This document shows, in pieces, positions 1 to 8,514 of a DNA stretch of 64,000 bases. Under the pieces are notes generated by a model. The model was given only the letters and a program-made list of their open reading frames with translations, was not told where the DNA came from and made no database searches. Position numbers and translations under genes: made by a program. The stretch is from G965218495 sp965262785 (GTDB lineage: Bacteria > Bacteroidota > Rhodothermia > Rhodothermales > Bin80), in contig OZ253559.1 in assembly GCA_965262785.1 (NCBI GenBank), positions 2,170,001-2,234,000 of the forward strand, written 5' to 3'. Numbering within the stretch: the stretch's first letter is position 1; each line of letters starts with the position of its first letter.

Positions 1-1
1 T

Positions 2-1114
2 GTCAATGGCATTCCGACACGAAGTGGGGGGACACATGAGCAGGGGTTTCGGGATGCGGTTCGTATGGCCGTGCGCGCCTTTATGGAGACGCACAACCTC
101 TTGCCGCGCAGCCTGAATGTGACCAGTGACGACATCCGAGAGGGGATTTTTGCCGTTGTCAACATGTTTATGGAGGACCCGCAGTTTCAGGGTCAGACCA
201 AGGAAAAGCTCAACAACCCGTCCGCGCGCTCGCTATTGGTCAGTGCAGTACGTCTGGCGCTAGAGCAGTTTCTGAATGCACACCCGACTGCCAGTGACAC
301 CATTGCGGCGCGCGTCATTCAGTCTGCCAAGGCGCGCCAAGCCAGCCGCTCGGCGGAGCTTTTGGTTCGGAAAAAGTCAAAGGCACGCCGCCGCCTGAAT
401 TTACCTGGGAAGTTGGCGGACTGCTCTTCTACGGACCCGGCCGAGGGCGAGCTCTTCATCGTGGAAGGTGACTCGGCCGGTGGTTCGGCCAAGCAGGGAC
501 GTGATCGAAAATTTCAGGCGGTCCTGCCGCTTCGCGGCAAGGTCCTAAATGCGGAGCAGGCATCGCTGAAGCGAGTCTTGGCCAACAACGAGCTGTCTAA
601 TGTCACGCAGGCCCTTGGATGTGGGCTCGGTGACCGGCTGGACTTGGAGCAGCTTAGGTATCACAAGGTCATCCTGCTCATGGACGCAGATTCCGATGGC
701 CACCACATTGCAACCCTTTTACTGACTTTTCTATATCGGCATATGCGCCCGCTCATTGATGCCGGGCACGTATTCGTGGCAGAGCCACCACTGTATCGCC
801 TGGATGCAGGGAAAGAGACCTACTGGGCCTTGGACGATGCCGATAAGGCGCGCATCACTCGTCGCCTCAAGAGGAAGCGCCCCAACATTAGAATTGAAGT
901 GCAACGGTTTAAGGGATTGGGAGAGATGATGCCTGCAACGCTCAGGGACACTACGCTTGACCCGGCCAAGCGGCGGCTCCTGCGTGTGGAGATACCCGCC
1001 GGAGAGAGGGTCGAAACCGACAATACGATTGCCGGCCTGATGGGGAAAGATGCGTCTATCCGGTACAAGTTCATTATGGAAAACGCTGCGACAATTGAGG
1101 ACTTGGACGTATAG
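2..1114 (+). CDS. parE: DNA topoisomerase IV subunit B-like protein (ParE), C-terminal part
   Basis: This is the ATPase/TOPRIM subunit of a type IIA topoisomerase, which with its A subunit passes one DNA duplex through another. The frame is open from base 2, so the N-terminal ATPase domain lies outside the window. The first residues read as the end of the transducer domain (GGTHEQGF). The TOPRIM motifs EGDSAGGSAKQ and DADSDGHHIATLL are present, followed by VQRFKGLGEM near the C-terminus. The DSDGxHIATLL motif, the PPLYR segment and a lysine-rich stretch before QRFKGLGEM resemble proteobacterial ParE more than GyrB or the divergent Bacteroidota ParE. That points to ParE, but without the N-terminus GyrB remains possible. 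The frame ends with a TAG at 1112-1114. Confidence 0.8.
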   Translation, partial: VNGIPTRSGGTHEQGFRDAVRMAVRAFMETHNLLPRSLNVTSDDIREGIFAVVNMFMEDPQFQGQTKEKLNNPSARSLLVSAVRLALEQFLNAHPTASDTIAARVIQSAKARQASRSAELLVRKKSKARRRLNLPGKLADCSSTDPAEGELFIVEGDSAGGSAKQGRDRKFQAVLPLRGKVLNAEQASLKRVLANNELSNVTQALGCGLGDRLDLEQLRYHKVILLMDADSDGHHIATLLLTFLYRHMRPLIDAGHVFVAEPPLYRLDAGKETYWALDDADKARITRRLKRKRPNIRIEVQRFKGLGEMMPATLRDTTLDPAKRRLLRVEIPAGERVETDNTIAGLMGKDASIRYKFIMENAATIEDLDV

Positions 1115-1219
1115 TCAGCAATGTATTGCGGTTTGAGCGGCAGCACGGCAGTCTAGCACCGAATTCGCTGTAGCTTACGAACGCCGGACGTCTTCGAGGC
1201 CGCTTCCAGGGTCTTAGCG

Positions 1220-1260
1220 CAAGTTTACCGTGCGCCTTACCACGGCGCACGGTAAACTTG
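1220..1260. repeat. Perfect 17-bp inverted repeat with 7-nt spacer
   Basis: The arms are CAAGTTTACCGTGCGCC (1220-1236) and its exact complement (1244-1260), separated by TTACCAC. The repeat lies about 105 bp past the parE stop. It would form a very stable RNA hairpin and could end transcription from either side, but there is no T-run after either arm. It may instead be a relic of a mobile element. Confidence 0.6.
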
Positions 1261-1518
1261 GGCTAACCCGCATCGCTCACCAAGCTCTTGAATCGCCAAA
1301 GTTCGAGGCGTCCGTAGCCAATGGGTCATGGTCTGGGCATGTGAATGCTGATTCCAGCCTTCTGGGGCATTTAGTTGGCGGCAGTAAGCGCTGTTTTGGG
1401 CGCGCTTCGAGCGGGAATCAGCCCTTTTGTTCGTGCACCGGTGCTTCTTGGATACACGTATCCAGCAACCACCATGTGGAGTCTGCCAATTTCTGGGACA
1501 AGTCGGATCAGGAAGTGC
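1261..1518. other. Stretch without a recognisable gene
   Basis: No convincing coding region, RNA gene or repeat is visible. It separates the palindrome from the 3' end of the IS1380-type transposase and probably includes that element's outer end. I could not locate a terminal inverted repeat. Confidence 0.4.
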
Positions 1519-2976
1519 CTATGAAGGTGAGGCGCGCGCGCCGACCGTGGTGGCGTGCACAGTGCCGCGCAGGTTGCTTAGTACGCGCGCGAACAGTTGC
1601 TGCCACGGATACGCCTTGGGAAAGAACAAGCGGACTCGGCGCACGCTTACCACGACCAGTGCGGCGATCTTGAGCAACCGCACTCGGATGGTACCGCACT
1701 GTGCCTGCGCCATCGAAGTGCCCTGCAAGCCAAAGGTCTTGATGATGGTCATCAGGGTGTTGGCGACCGTAGAGAAGTACAGGCGCAGCTGGTTGCTCTG
1801 CATCATGGACGTAGAGGTGCGGTCAGCGAACAGGGTCTGCTGCTGCTCCTTGAGCCGGTTCTCCATGTCTCCACGCGCACAGTACAAATCCTCGTATAGC
1901 GTGCGCGCATCGTACGCGTCTTCGCTGAAATTGGTGACCACGAATCGTGCGTTGTAGCCGCGCGGTCCAGGCAGTCATTCCGCCTTGGCTATCACGCGCC
2001 GCGCACAGCTCCAGCTGTCCTTCGTTCGGTACTCGAAGCTGCGGAAGCGCCGCGAAGGCTGCCCGCTGGCCTCGCAGGTGGCCTGACTCTGCTGCATAGC
2101 CCCCTCAACGATGCGTTGCAGCCGCGCATTGCGCGGCATACCAATGATGTAGTGCAGGCCCTGTGCTTCGCACCATGCCATGATATCATCGCGGCAGAAT
2201 CCTGCATCTGCACGAATCCAGATGGGCACCTGTGGCCACCGCGCTCGGATACGCGCTACCACGGGCGCCAACTCCTCTATCGTGCCCGCTGATGCGTCCA
2301 TGTTGGAGGGGCGCAGACGAGCGGCCAGCACATGTTTGCCGCTAACGATGTACAGCGGCAGGTAGCAATAGTGGCCATAGTAACCATGAAAGAAGCGCCC
2401 CTCTTGCTGGCCGTGAATCGCGTCATCGGTAGCATCGAGATCCAACACGATGTTCTCTGGCTCCTCGCCCGTTACATCCATGAACAAGTCCGCGAGCATG
2501 GTGTCGATCTTTTCAGGGTCCGCTACGATGCGCTTGTACCTGTGCGATGCGGCCCCTTCTTTTGAGCCGAGCTCCAGTCGGTTCAGTGTGCTGGAACTCG
2601 CCAGCGGATGTCCCTGGTCGCGTTCCCGTACCCGGTGCACCCCTGTTACATCCTCGCAGCCCACGCCCATGGCCAACACGGGATCGTCCCGCAGGCGGTC
2701 ATGGTCGTTCACGTCTTCGTGGCCCAAGCATATCGCGTAGATTCGGTGCCTGAGCATCGCCTCCACGGTATGCTCTACTCTGCCGGGATCACGGTGGTCG
2801 GTGAAGCAGGCGGCCAAGCGGCCTATGACGTCGAACATCCGGTCGGCCTCCCGTAGCAGCAGCGCACCTGCGTCCGAGGACATGGGGCCGCCGTCGAACT
2901 TTCCGACCACTTTACGCCGTCCCAAACCCTCGAAACGAAGCGCTTCAGTATGACAGTCTGTTTTATTCACGCGCAA
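1519..2976 (-). pseudogene. IS1380-family transposase interrupted by one in-frame TGA
   Basis: A DDE transposase of the IS1380 family, read from 2976 down to 1519. The first 333 codons carry the family N-terminus (FEGLGRRKVVGKFDGG, SSDAGALLLRE) and the RADAGFCRDD segment. The frame then meets TGA at 1975-1977 and continues in the same frame as LPGPRGYNARFVVTNF, followed by TLYEDLYCARGDMENRLKEQQ-like sequence typical of the C-terminal part. The residue before LPGPRGYN is normally tryptophan, so TGG to TGA is the simplest explanation. No frameshift is needed to join the halves. The first codon appears to be TTG or GTG rather than ATG. The element is probably immobile unless acted on in trans. 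Confidence 0.85.
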
Positions 2977-3862
2977 TGCAAAAGATGGTTATAACCAATT
3001 GCATATCAAACACTTACGTGGGATTTGGGTTCCAATTCTTGGCACCCTGGTGAGTTTTCCGGGCTAAGCTGATCGCCACGCATCGGAATCACCGCTCGGC
3101 TTGTCGGAATCGGTAGTCGGCTTCGTCGGAATACGCCGAGGGAACGTGCGACCATCTGGACCTTCTCGCTTTCGTTCTCTTCGGCCGTGCGCGGCTCGGG
3201 AAGATGTGTGCCGAGTTCGGCGATCCGCTTCTCCCTGTCGTCCTGCTGGTAAGCGTCGCCGCCGGGAGGTCGATAGGTTCTGATGAAGGGCTGGCTCAGG
3301 ACCCGTTACTGGTCCTAAGCCAGCCGACGCCACGTTGAACGTAGCGGTCTGGCAAGGGGGCGTTCCGGCCCCCTTAGACCCTCGGCATTTTGCGGCGGCT
3401 GACGGTTGCATGGTCGATCTCCGCGCAATGGAGAAGGAACACCGTAGGGTCCTCCGCCGTATATCCGACCGAGAGGAGGGATGCTACTGGTGCTACTACT
3501 GTGCCCTGCGTCCCAGCTGAACAGCTGGACATCCGACCCGAGGCCAGTCGAAACGCGGCGCGGACACGGCTTCAGCCCTTGTCGTTACCTCCATGAACCG
3601 CTCTGCCCGCTACTAGCCGGAGCGACAGTTGCTGGGTGGGGATTCGCACCCAAGGGAACCGTGGACCCACGAGGTTGGGCTAGGCCTGAAGCAGCTCCAT
3701 GCCCCTCCGCGAATCCACCTCTACTCCTCGCTCTGGAAGAGCTGCGACGAATTGCGCGGCGGTATGGGCGCATCCCATGGACAGACTGACCAGCCCTTGA
3801 CTGCATGTGGATCACCGTACCTTATTCTTGGATCGGATCCTGCCTTCTAGTCCCCTTGAGAG
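2977..3862. other. Long stretch without a convincing gene, rich in hairpins
   Basis: About 890 bases between the IS1380 relic and the HNH gene. Several short frames are open but none resembles a protein I know. Near 3085-3135 there are repeated CGGAAT words (CATCGGAATC, GTCGGAATC, GTCGGAATACG), reminiscent of the multiple end repeats of IS21-type elements. Two strong hairpins lie at 3289-3380 and are listed separately. Probably decayed mobile DNA, possibly with a structured RNA. Confidence 0.4.
3289..3380 (+). other. Tandem strong hairpins, candidate structured RNA or relic element end
   Basis: Hairpin 1 (3289-3325) pairs GGCTGGCT with AGCCAGCC and AGGACC with GGTCCT around a single mismatch, with loop CGTTACT. 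Hairpin 2 (3346-3380) pairs GGTCT with AGACC and AAGGGGGC with GCCCCCTT, with a small bulge and loop GTTCCG. Neither is followed by a T-run, so they are not ordinary terminators. They lie about 480 bp upstream of the HNH gene on the same strand. The function is unknown. Confidence 0.4.
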
Positions 3863-4940
3863 ATGAAGCGACCTCGACCGTCACCCACCCGTCGCATTCA
3901 ACGAATCCTCTGGTCCGAGTCCATGGGCCGTTGTATGAATCCCGCCTGCCACCAGGATCTCTTCCAAAACGGTGCATACATCGGAGAGTTTGCACACATT
4001 ATACCGCACGCCAATGGCGGCGACGTGACATCGAATAACCTGATTGTCCTCTGTTGCAATTGCCACACCGACATTGATTCCGAAGCCGGGCGAACCCAAG
4101 CGATAATTCGCATGCTTCGAAACTGGAAGTCCGAGAGAAATAGGGACATCCGTGCTAGGTTCTCCCAGCAAATTGAGACGTTTGTTGATCTTAGACAAGC
4201 CGTACTGCCTGCTCTACGACGCAATCGCGCCATCTTCAAGAGCTATGGTCCGCAACATTCGCGGGATGACGAACAGTTACATCCGCTATGGTTGACATTT
4301 GAGCCCGAGCTGATTGCGAACAACGAGAAGCTCGTCTTGTTATTCGAGAGGAATCGCGATCTATTTCATCCAGAGAACGCCAACGTTGTAGATCAATTCT
4401 CTGCTCACGCAAGAGAATTTGCCCAAACCAGAGGTAAGGCCGGTTTTGTCCGTGTCAATCTGTTCCCCGACAAGCTGCATTCGATTTTTGGCCTCACCGC
4501 TGTGCGGTCATCGCCTCCTTCTAATCTCTCAGCTCTTCAGAATCTTGTGTCCAATCTGATTTCAACAGGGCGATTCATTGCATTGGAGCTAGTGCCCGAT
4601 CCAATTCTCACATATCGCCATGGCAAGGATATAGTTGAGTTGCACCTTGCAGATCGCCCGAGAATTCTCCAAATCTACTGGGCTAATAGGTTCTATCACC
4701 CTCAGACTACCGATCTCCGGCTTAGACAGCTAGTGTTCTTTCTGGGGTGGCTGTACCGGAATGGGGTCGAGTTCGCGTTCCGTGACTACCGCAAGCTGAC
4801 CGAAATCAAGATAGCCGACAAGCACCATGCTTTATTAGGCTATAAATACTGCCTGTCGTTGGCCGATCTCCACGACCAACTGACTCCAGACGTCGATGTT
4901 GTCATCAACCTCCACCACTGGGGCGGCGGTCGGGCTAGCG
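3863..4940 (+). pseudogene. HNH endonuclease, 5' part, split by the IS4-type element
   Basis: The N-terminus carries an HNH nuclease motif: CMNPAC, then EFAHIIPHANGG, NNLIVLCCNCH. These match the paired zinc-binding cysteines and catalytic histidines of HNH enzymes, which cut DNA or RNA with a metal ion. The remaining 300 or so residues match nothing I recognise and may be a sensing or partner-binding domain. The IS enters after codon 359, so the visible frame ends in IS-encoded residues and stops at 4990. Joining base 4940 to 7574 restores an open frame to TGA at 7666-7668, about 390 residues in total. The ATG at 3863 follows GAGAG closely. Defence or mobile-element roles are common for such proteins, but the actual role is not known. 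Confidence 0.75.
4933..4940. repeat. Target-site duplication, left copy (GGCTAGCG)
   Basis: The 8-bp sequence GGCTAGCG directly precedes the left inverted repeat of IS4-type copy 1 and is repeated at 7566-7573 directly after the right inverted repeat. This fixes the element's borders. Confidence 0.9.
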
Positions 4941-7565
4941 CTGCCGTTTACCCAAGTTTTCCCCTTGACATTCTGATTTATGCCGCATAGATTGGCGGCA
5001 TGTTCCAGCAGAACCAGATTCTTCGTACGCTGAGCGAGGCGCAATCCCAGGCGCGTCTGGACGGCATCTTGGCTGATGAGGGTCTGAAGAACCGTGCCGC
5101 CATCGCCCGGCGTGTGTGTGCGGCATTCGATTTTTTCGACGCACGCGGGCAGTCGCAAGTAGCCAGTTGCGCCAAGGCGCTCTCGAAGCTGTCCGACCGC
5201 GGCTGTATAGCACTGCCGGCGCCGATGAACGACCACGCTGCCGGCGCGTCCCCCCGGCTGCTGAAGGAGGGCGTGCCCATGCCGAGTGCCCTTCCTCGCT
5301 CCGTCCGCGAAGTGGATGACCTGTCGCTGATCGTGGTCACGGACGACGACCAGCGCGCCGTATGGAACACCCTATTGGACCAGGAACATCCGCGGGGCAC
5401 GACGACGTTCTTCGGCGCGCAGGTGCGCTACCTGGTGCATAGCGCGCAGGGCTATCTGGGCGTGCTGGGCTTTTCGGCCTCGGCCCTGCGTCTGGCCGCA
5501 CGGGAGCGATGGATGGCCTGGAGCGATGCGCAGCGCCAGGCCCACCTGCATCATGTGGTGTGTTTGAGCCGCTTTTTGATCCGGGGACCCTGCACGCACC
5601 TGGCGAGCCATGTCCTGGGCCTTGCGCTCAGGCAGCTGCCCGATGATTTTGAAGAGCGTTACAGGTACCGCCCTTGGGTGGTGGAGACCTATGTGGATCC
5701 GAACTGGAAGGGTACATGCTTCCAGGCGGCAAACTTTCTGCACATTGGTTATACTGCCGGCGGCAAACGACAGTCCGACGATGAACCCGAGCCGCCCAAG
5801 GCGCTGTATGTGTACGAACTGGACCGCGGGTGGCGCCAGGCACTCGGCGTGCCGGCGGTGGAGCTCCATCCTGTGAGAGCACCCCACGAGGCGTTGGACC
5901 GTGACCAATGGGCGGAAGCCGAGTTCGGGGACGCTCCACTGGGCAATCGGCTGCGCTCCACGCGCCTGGTACGGAGTGCGTCGATGCTGGCTTCGGTGAT
6001 GGGCCAGTCCATTACGGGCAATACGGACTACGATCGTGCGGCGGTCAAGGCGCATTACCGGTTGCTGGAGAGCGACCCGGCGTCCAAGGTCACTCCGGAA
6101 AACATATTGGCGCCGCATCGTGCGCGCACGATCGAGCGCATGCGCAGCCAGAAGGTGGTGCTCTGCATCCAGGATGGCAGCCGGCTGCGCTATGCCACGC
6201 GTCCGGCCTGCACGGATCTGCAGGTCACCGGCCGCAACCAGACCACGGCGCAAACGCGTGGGATGCATGTACATGCGACGCTGGCGACCACCTCCGATGG
6301 TCTGCCGCTGGGCGTGTTGCGCTGCAGCTACCGGGATCCTTCGCACGGTCCCCTGAAGCCGAAGGCCCAACGATGGCTGGACGCCTACCTGGACATCTGT
6401 GCGGCGGCCGATCAGATCTCCCGCAAGATTCGCGTGATCTGCGTTATGGACCGGGAGGGCGACAGTTTTGCGCTCTTTGACGCCCAGCGTCGTCAGGGCC
6501 GCGTGGAGATGCTGGTCAGGGCGCGGATAGATCGCCGGCTGGCCAACGGCAGGAAGCTGTTTGAGACCCTCGCGGGCGGCCCGGCGGCCGGCAGCGTGCG
6601 GATCGAGATCAAGAAAGTCACCGCACGCCCGAAGTCACGGGGCAAGCCCGCACGCCCCGGGCGCAGCTATCGCATAGCGGACGCCGAGGTGCGGTTCCAC
6701 CGGGTGACGCTGCCGGCCACGACCCAGGAGGCAGATCCGGTGACGATGTACGGGGTTCACATCCGGGAGCAGGCCCCGCCGGAAGGCGAAGAGGCCATAG
6801 AATGGTATCTGCTTACCAGTGTGGCGGTGCACACGCTGGAGGAGGCCCTGCAGGTGCTGGACCACTACGTGAAGCGGTGGCGCGTTGAGGACTTCTTCCG
6901 GGTGCTTAAGAGCGGCTGCAAGGTGGAGCGTCTGGCGCTGCGCACGGCGCTGCGTCTGGAGCGGGCGATCGCGATCTACTGCGTTATTGCCTGGCGCCTG
7001 ATGGTGCTGACGCTATTGGGGCGAACCGTGCCAGAGTTGGACTCGGAGGTCTTCTTCACGGAGTTGGAGCTTCGTTTTTTGACGAGCTATGCCAGCCGTG
7101 TGAAGCTGCCTCGGCCCGGCACGCTGCAAGAGGCCATCCTGCTGCTGGCGGTACTCGGGGGGTACCAGAATCGCACTCGCGACGGGCCGCCCGGTCACCA
7201 GATCATGTGGCGCGGGCTGGAACGATTGGCGCTGGCCACACTGGGATACGAGCTGGGATACGAGGTCCGTGACGCTGAGTAAGGGCGGCACTGCGCTGCG
7301 ATAACCCGTGGACTGTGATCCTGTCACAAGGCAGGATCCCTATACCCTGCCGGGGCTGTATGTCCACGGTAAGCAAGGCCTCCGCCCGCAAAGCAGGCGT
7401 AGACCGCGTTGAGCTGAACGAAGCGTCCCTGCACGACCAAGCCTTGAGTCCACAGCCAAGACCCCTGTGCCACATGGACACACCCCGTGTCGCTCGGCAA
7501 CGACTGGACATGCTTCTGATACCCTCAAATGCGTAAGTCTGCCAGGTAACTTGGGTAAACGGCAG
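4941..7565 (+). mobile_element. IS4-type insertion sequence with DruA-like transposase, copy 1 (2,625 bp)
   Basis: Bordered by 18-bp perfect terminal inverted repeats: CTGCCGTTTACCCAAGTT at 4941 and its complement ending at 7565. An 8-bp target duplication flanks it. One gene (5000-7282) fills most of the element. About 280 bp of non-coding DNA lie 3' of the gene, with a short inverted repeat near 7317-7338. It interrupts an HNH endonuclease gene. A copy of identical length sits at 59951-62575 in the same orientation. Confidence 0.92.
5000..7282 (+). CDS. IS4-family transposase with N-terminal DUF4338 (DruA-like) domain
   Basis: A 760-residue protein expected to cut and join the element's ends. 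Residues about 100-290 resemble DUF4338, the domain of Druantia protein DruA: QVRYLV, LGVLGFSASALRLAARERW, NSRFLI-like SRFLIRG and VVETYVDPNWKGTCFQAAN. From about residue 300 a transposase DNA-binding domain follows (WAEAEFGDAPLGNRLRSTRL). The DDE core comes next: Asp in LCIQDGS (near 390), Asp in CVMDREGDSF (near 480) and Glu in YVKRWRVEDFFRVLK (near 630). The last fits the IS4 signature Y-(2)-R-(3)-E-(6)-K exactly. The protein is much longer than a plain IS4 transposase because of the N-terminal domain. Start ATG at 5000 lies 59 bp inside the left end. Confidence 0.88.
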   Translation: MFQQNQILRTLSEAQSQARLDGILADEGLKNRAAIARRVCAAFDFFDARGQSQVASCAKALSKLSDRGCIALPAPMNDHAAGASPRLLKEGVPMPSALPRSVREVDDLSLIVVTDDDQRAVWNTLLDQEHPRGTTTFFGAQVRYLVHSAQGYLGVLGFSASALRLAARERWMAWSDAQRQAHLHHVVCLSRFLIRGPCTHLASHVLGLALRQLPDDFEERYRYRPWVVETYVDPNWKGTCFQAANFLHIGYTAGGKRQSDDEPEPPKALYVYELDRGWRQALGVPAVELHPVRAPHEALDRDQWAEAEFGDAPLGNRLRSTRLVRSASMLASVMGQSITGNTDYDRAAVKAHYRLLESDPASKVTPENILAPHRARTIERMRSQKVVLCIQDGSRLRYATRPACTDLQVTGRNQTTAQTRGMHVHATLATTSDGLPLGVLRCSYRDPSHGPLKPKAQRWLDAYLDICAAADQISRKIRVICVMDREGDSFALFDAQRRQGRVEMLVRARIDRRLANGRKLFETLAGGPAAGSVRIEIKKVTARPKSRGKPARPGRSYRIADAEVRFHRVTLPATTQEADPVTMYGVHIREQAPPEGEEAIEWYLLTSVAVHTLEEALQVLDHYVKRWRVEDFFRVLKSGCKVERLALRTALRLERAIAIYCVIAWRLMVLTLLGRTVPELDSEVFFTELELRFLTSYASRVKLPRPGTLQEAILLLAVLGGYQNRTRDGPPGHQIMWRGLERLALATLGYELGYEVRDAE

Positions 7566-7573
7566 GGCTAGCG
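7566..7573. repeat. Target-site duplication, right copy (GGCTAGCG)
   Basis: Exact repeat of 4933-4940, directly after the right end of IS4-type copy 1. The interrupted HNH reading frame resumes in this repeat. Confidence 0.9.
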
Positions 7574-7668
7574 AGCAGGCTGTGGACCACGCCTCTCAGA
7601 GAAAGGTAAAGCTAATGAGTCAAAGAGAGTTTTTTGTCTATGCACACAACGAGCTGATATGCCTTTGA
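7574..7668 (+). pseudogene. HNH endonuclease, 3' part, separated by the IS4-type element
   Basis: Continuing the HNH frame from base 4940 to 7574 gives about 31 more codons (beginning EQAVDHASQRKVK) before TGA at 7666-7668. The frame is open throughout and overlaps the next gene's ATG by 10 bases, as expected for the end of a gene in a coupled operon. This supports a single 390-residue ancestral protein. Confidence 0.65.
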
Positions 7669-7973
7669 TTCTCGACATCCTGGAGCAAGACGGGTCATCG
7701 CTTTTCAAAGGCTTTACTGGCGTGTATGTCATTGGATCGGTATTGCAGGACGCGGCGCCTAATGACATCGATCTGGTTCTCATCTACGACAATGAAACGA
7801 CGCTTGCGAAGATCAATTCCGCAAGATCAAGGGTTGTTGACACGCTTCTCCGTCGATTCAAGGGCCTCATCACGATTCACCTCACTGTGCTCAGTGACGA
7901 AGAGCTGTCGGAGACCCAGTTCTTGAAACAAGTACGGCATCACCGAATTCTCGACGGAAGAAGGCGCTTCTGA
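7659..7973 (+). CDS. Small nucleotidyltransferase-fold protein
   Basis: A 104-residue protein with the signature of the polymerase-beta-like nucleotidyltransferase superfamily: IGS at residues 25-27, then DID at 36-38 (VIGSVLQDAAPNDIDLVLIYD region). These residues normally bind nucleotide and metal ions. The third acidic residue, usually on a later strand, is not obvious: the likely strand reads IHLTVLSDEE. The size fits minimal nucleotidyltransferases, which often act with a partner as antitoxin or defence modules by modifying other proteins or RNA. Its ATG overlaps the end of the interrupted HNH gene by 10 bp, so the pair was probably translationally coupled. With copy 1 of the IS4 element upstream, its present expression is uncertain. 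Confidence 0.65.
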   Translation: MPLILDILEQDGSSLFKGFTGVYVIGSVLQDAAPNDIDLVLIYDNETTLAKINSARSRVVDTLLRRFKGLITIHLTVLSDEELSETQFLKQVRHHRILDGRRRF

Positions 7974-8079
7974 GCCAATAAGAGACAATGGTGCCGGGTA
8001 AGGCGGATTGTAACATTGGAAGTGTACCGGTCCTGGCTTTGTGGATAGGTGGGCGGCTTACACATCAGGCCGCGTGGTA

Positions 8080-8272
8080 TCCGACACACCCGGCACCTCA
8101 AGGTGATTGTGCCGCACCAAGTCCCGTTGCACCCACTCCCAGTCAGGCTCCGCGCGCGACACCTGCGACGGCTACAACGCCTCCTCCAGGCGCTAGTCGC
8201 CCAGATCCACCGGCAACGGCCGGACACCCCGGCATCGAGCACCCGCCGGACATGCTGCCGACTTGACTGCAC
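8080..8272 (-). pseudogene. IS21-family IstA N-terminal relic
   Basis: On the minus strand one frame reads VRPLPVDLGD, a stop, RLEEAL, a stop, then PSQVSRAEPDWEWVQRDL. This matches the region after the helix-turn-helix in IstA, which usually ends PDW.WVHRELRR. A neighbouring frame further upstream gives SSRQHVRRVLDAGVS, similar to the end of the IstA helix-turn-helix. Two stops and at least one frameshift show that it is dead. The match is short, so the call is tentative. Confidence 0.4.
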
Positions 8273-8418
8273 TTAACGGGCTCCGACCACCTTTCGGTGG
8301 CCGGCACACCTGTACCGAGGCAACCGACTCTCAATACGGTGGAGACCACCGGGATGACTGATCAACGTCAATACATGATGGGGCCGGCGATAATTAAAAT
8401 TGGATTAAGAGAGAGGCC

Positions 8419-8460
8419 GAGCTTCGAGGCGGAGCAGCGAGCTGCGGAGCCTCGAAGCTC
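8419..8460. repeat. 12-bp perfect inverted repeat next to the IS1595 insertion site
   Basis: GAGCTTCGAGGC (8419-8430) and GCCTCGAAGCTC (8449-8460) are exact complements around an 18-nt centre that itself contains GCAG/CTGC pairing. It lies 13 bp before the transposon's target duplication. It may be the end of an older element or a hairpin that attracted insertion. Confidence 0.55.
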
Positions 8461-8472
8461 GAAGTCGAACAG

Positions 8473-8480
8473 ATTGTTTT
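8473..8480. repeat. Target-site duplication, left copy (ATTGTTTT)
   Basis: ATTGTTTT precedes the left end of the IS1595-type transposon and recurs at 11843-11850. Eight bases is the usual duplication size for IS1595. The preceding G also matches on both sides, so the border is uncertain by one base. Confidence 0.75.
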
Positions 8481-8514
8481 GGGAATTATGTACTATAGTT
8501 GATGCCTAGGCAGG

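Noticed and set aside
1975..1977. UGA read as tryptophan (altered genetic code)
   Set aside because: Many intact genes here end in TGA (for example gltX, truB and the aminotransferase, all with ATGA overlaps), and prfB, which encodes the UGA-reading RF2, is present with its UGA-based autoregulation.
3064..3411. Minus-strand frame rich in Arg, Thr and Ser (115 residues)
   Set aside because: Composition looks like a shadow of GC-rich non-coding DNA, with no family motif. The CGGAAT repeats inside it fit an IS end better than a gene.
3640..3700. Possible tRNA or T-arm (GGGGATTCGCACCC)
   Set aside because: The flanking bases do not form acceptor, D or anticodon arms, and no CCA end is present.
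5372..6370. Long minus-strand frame (332 residues) opposite the IS4-type transposase, repeated at 60382-61380
   Set aside because: It is antisense to a clearly coding gene, has no family similarity and arises from codon bias of the sense strand.
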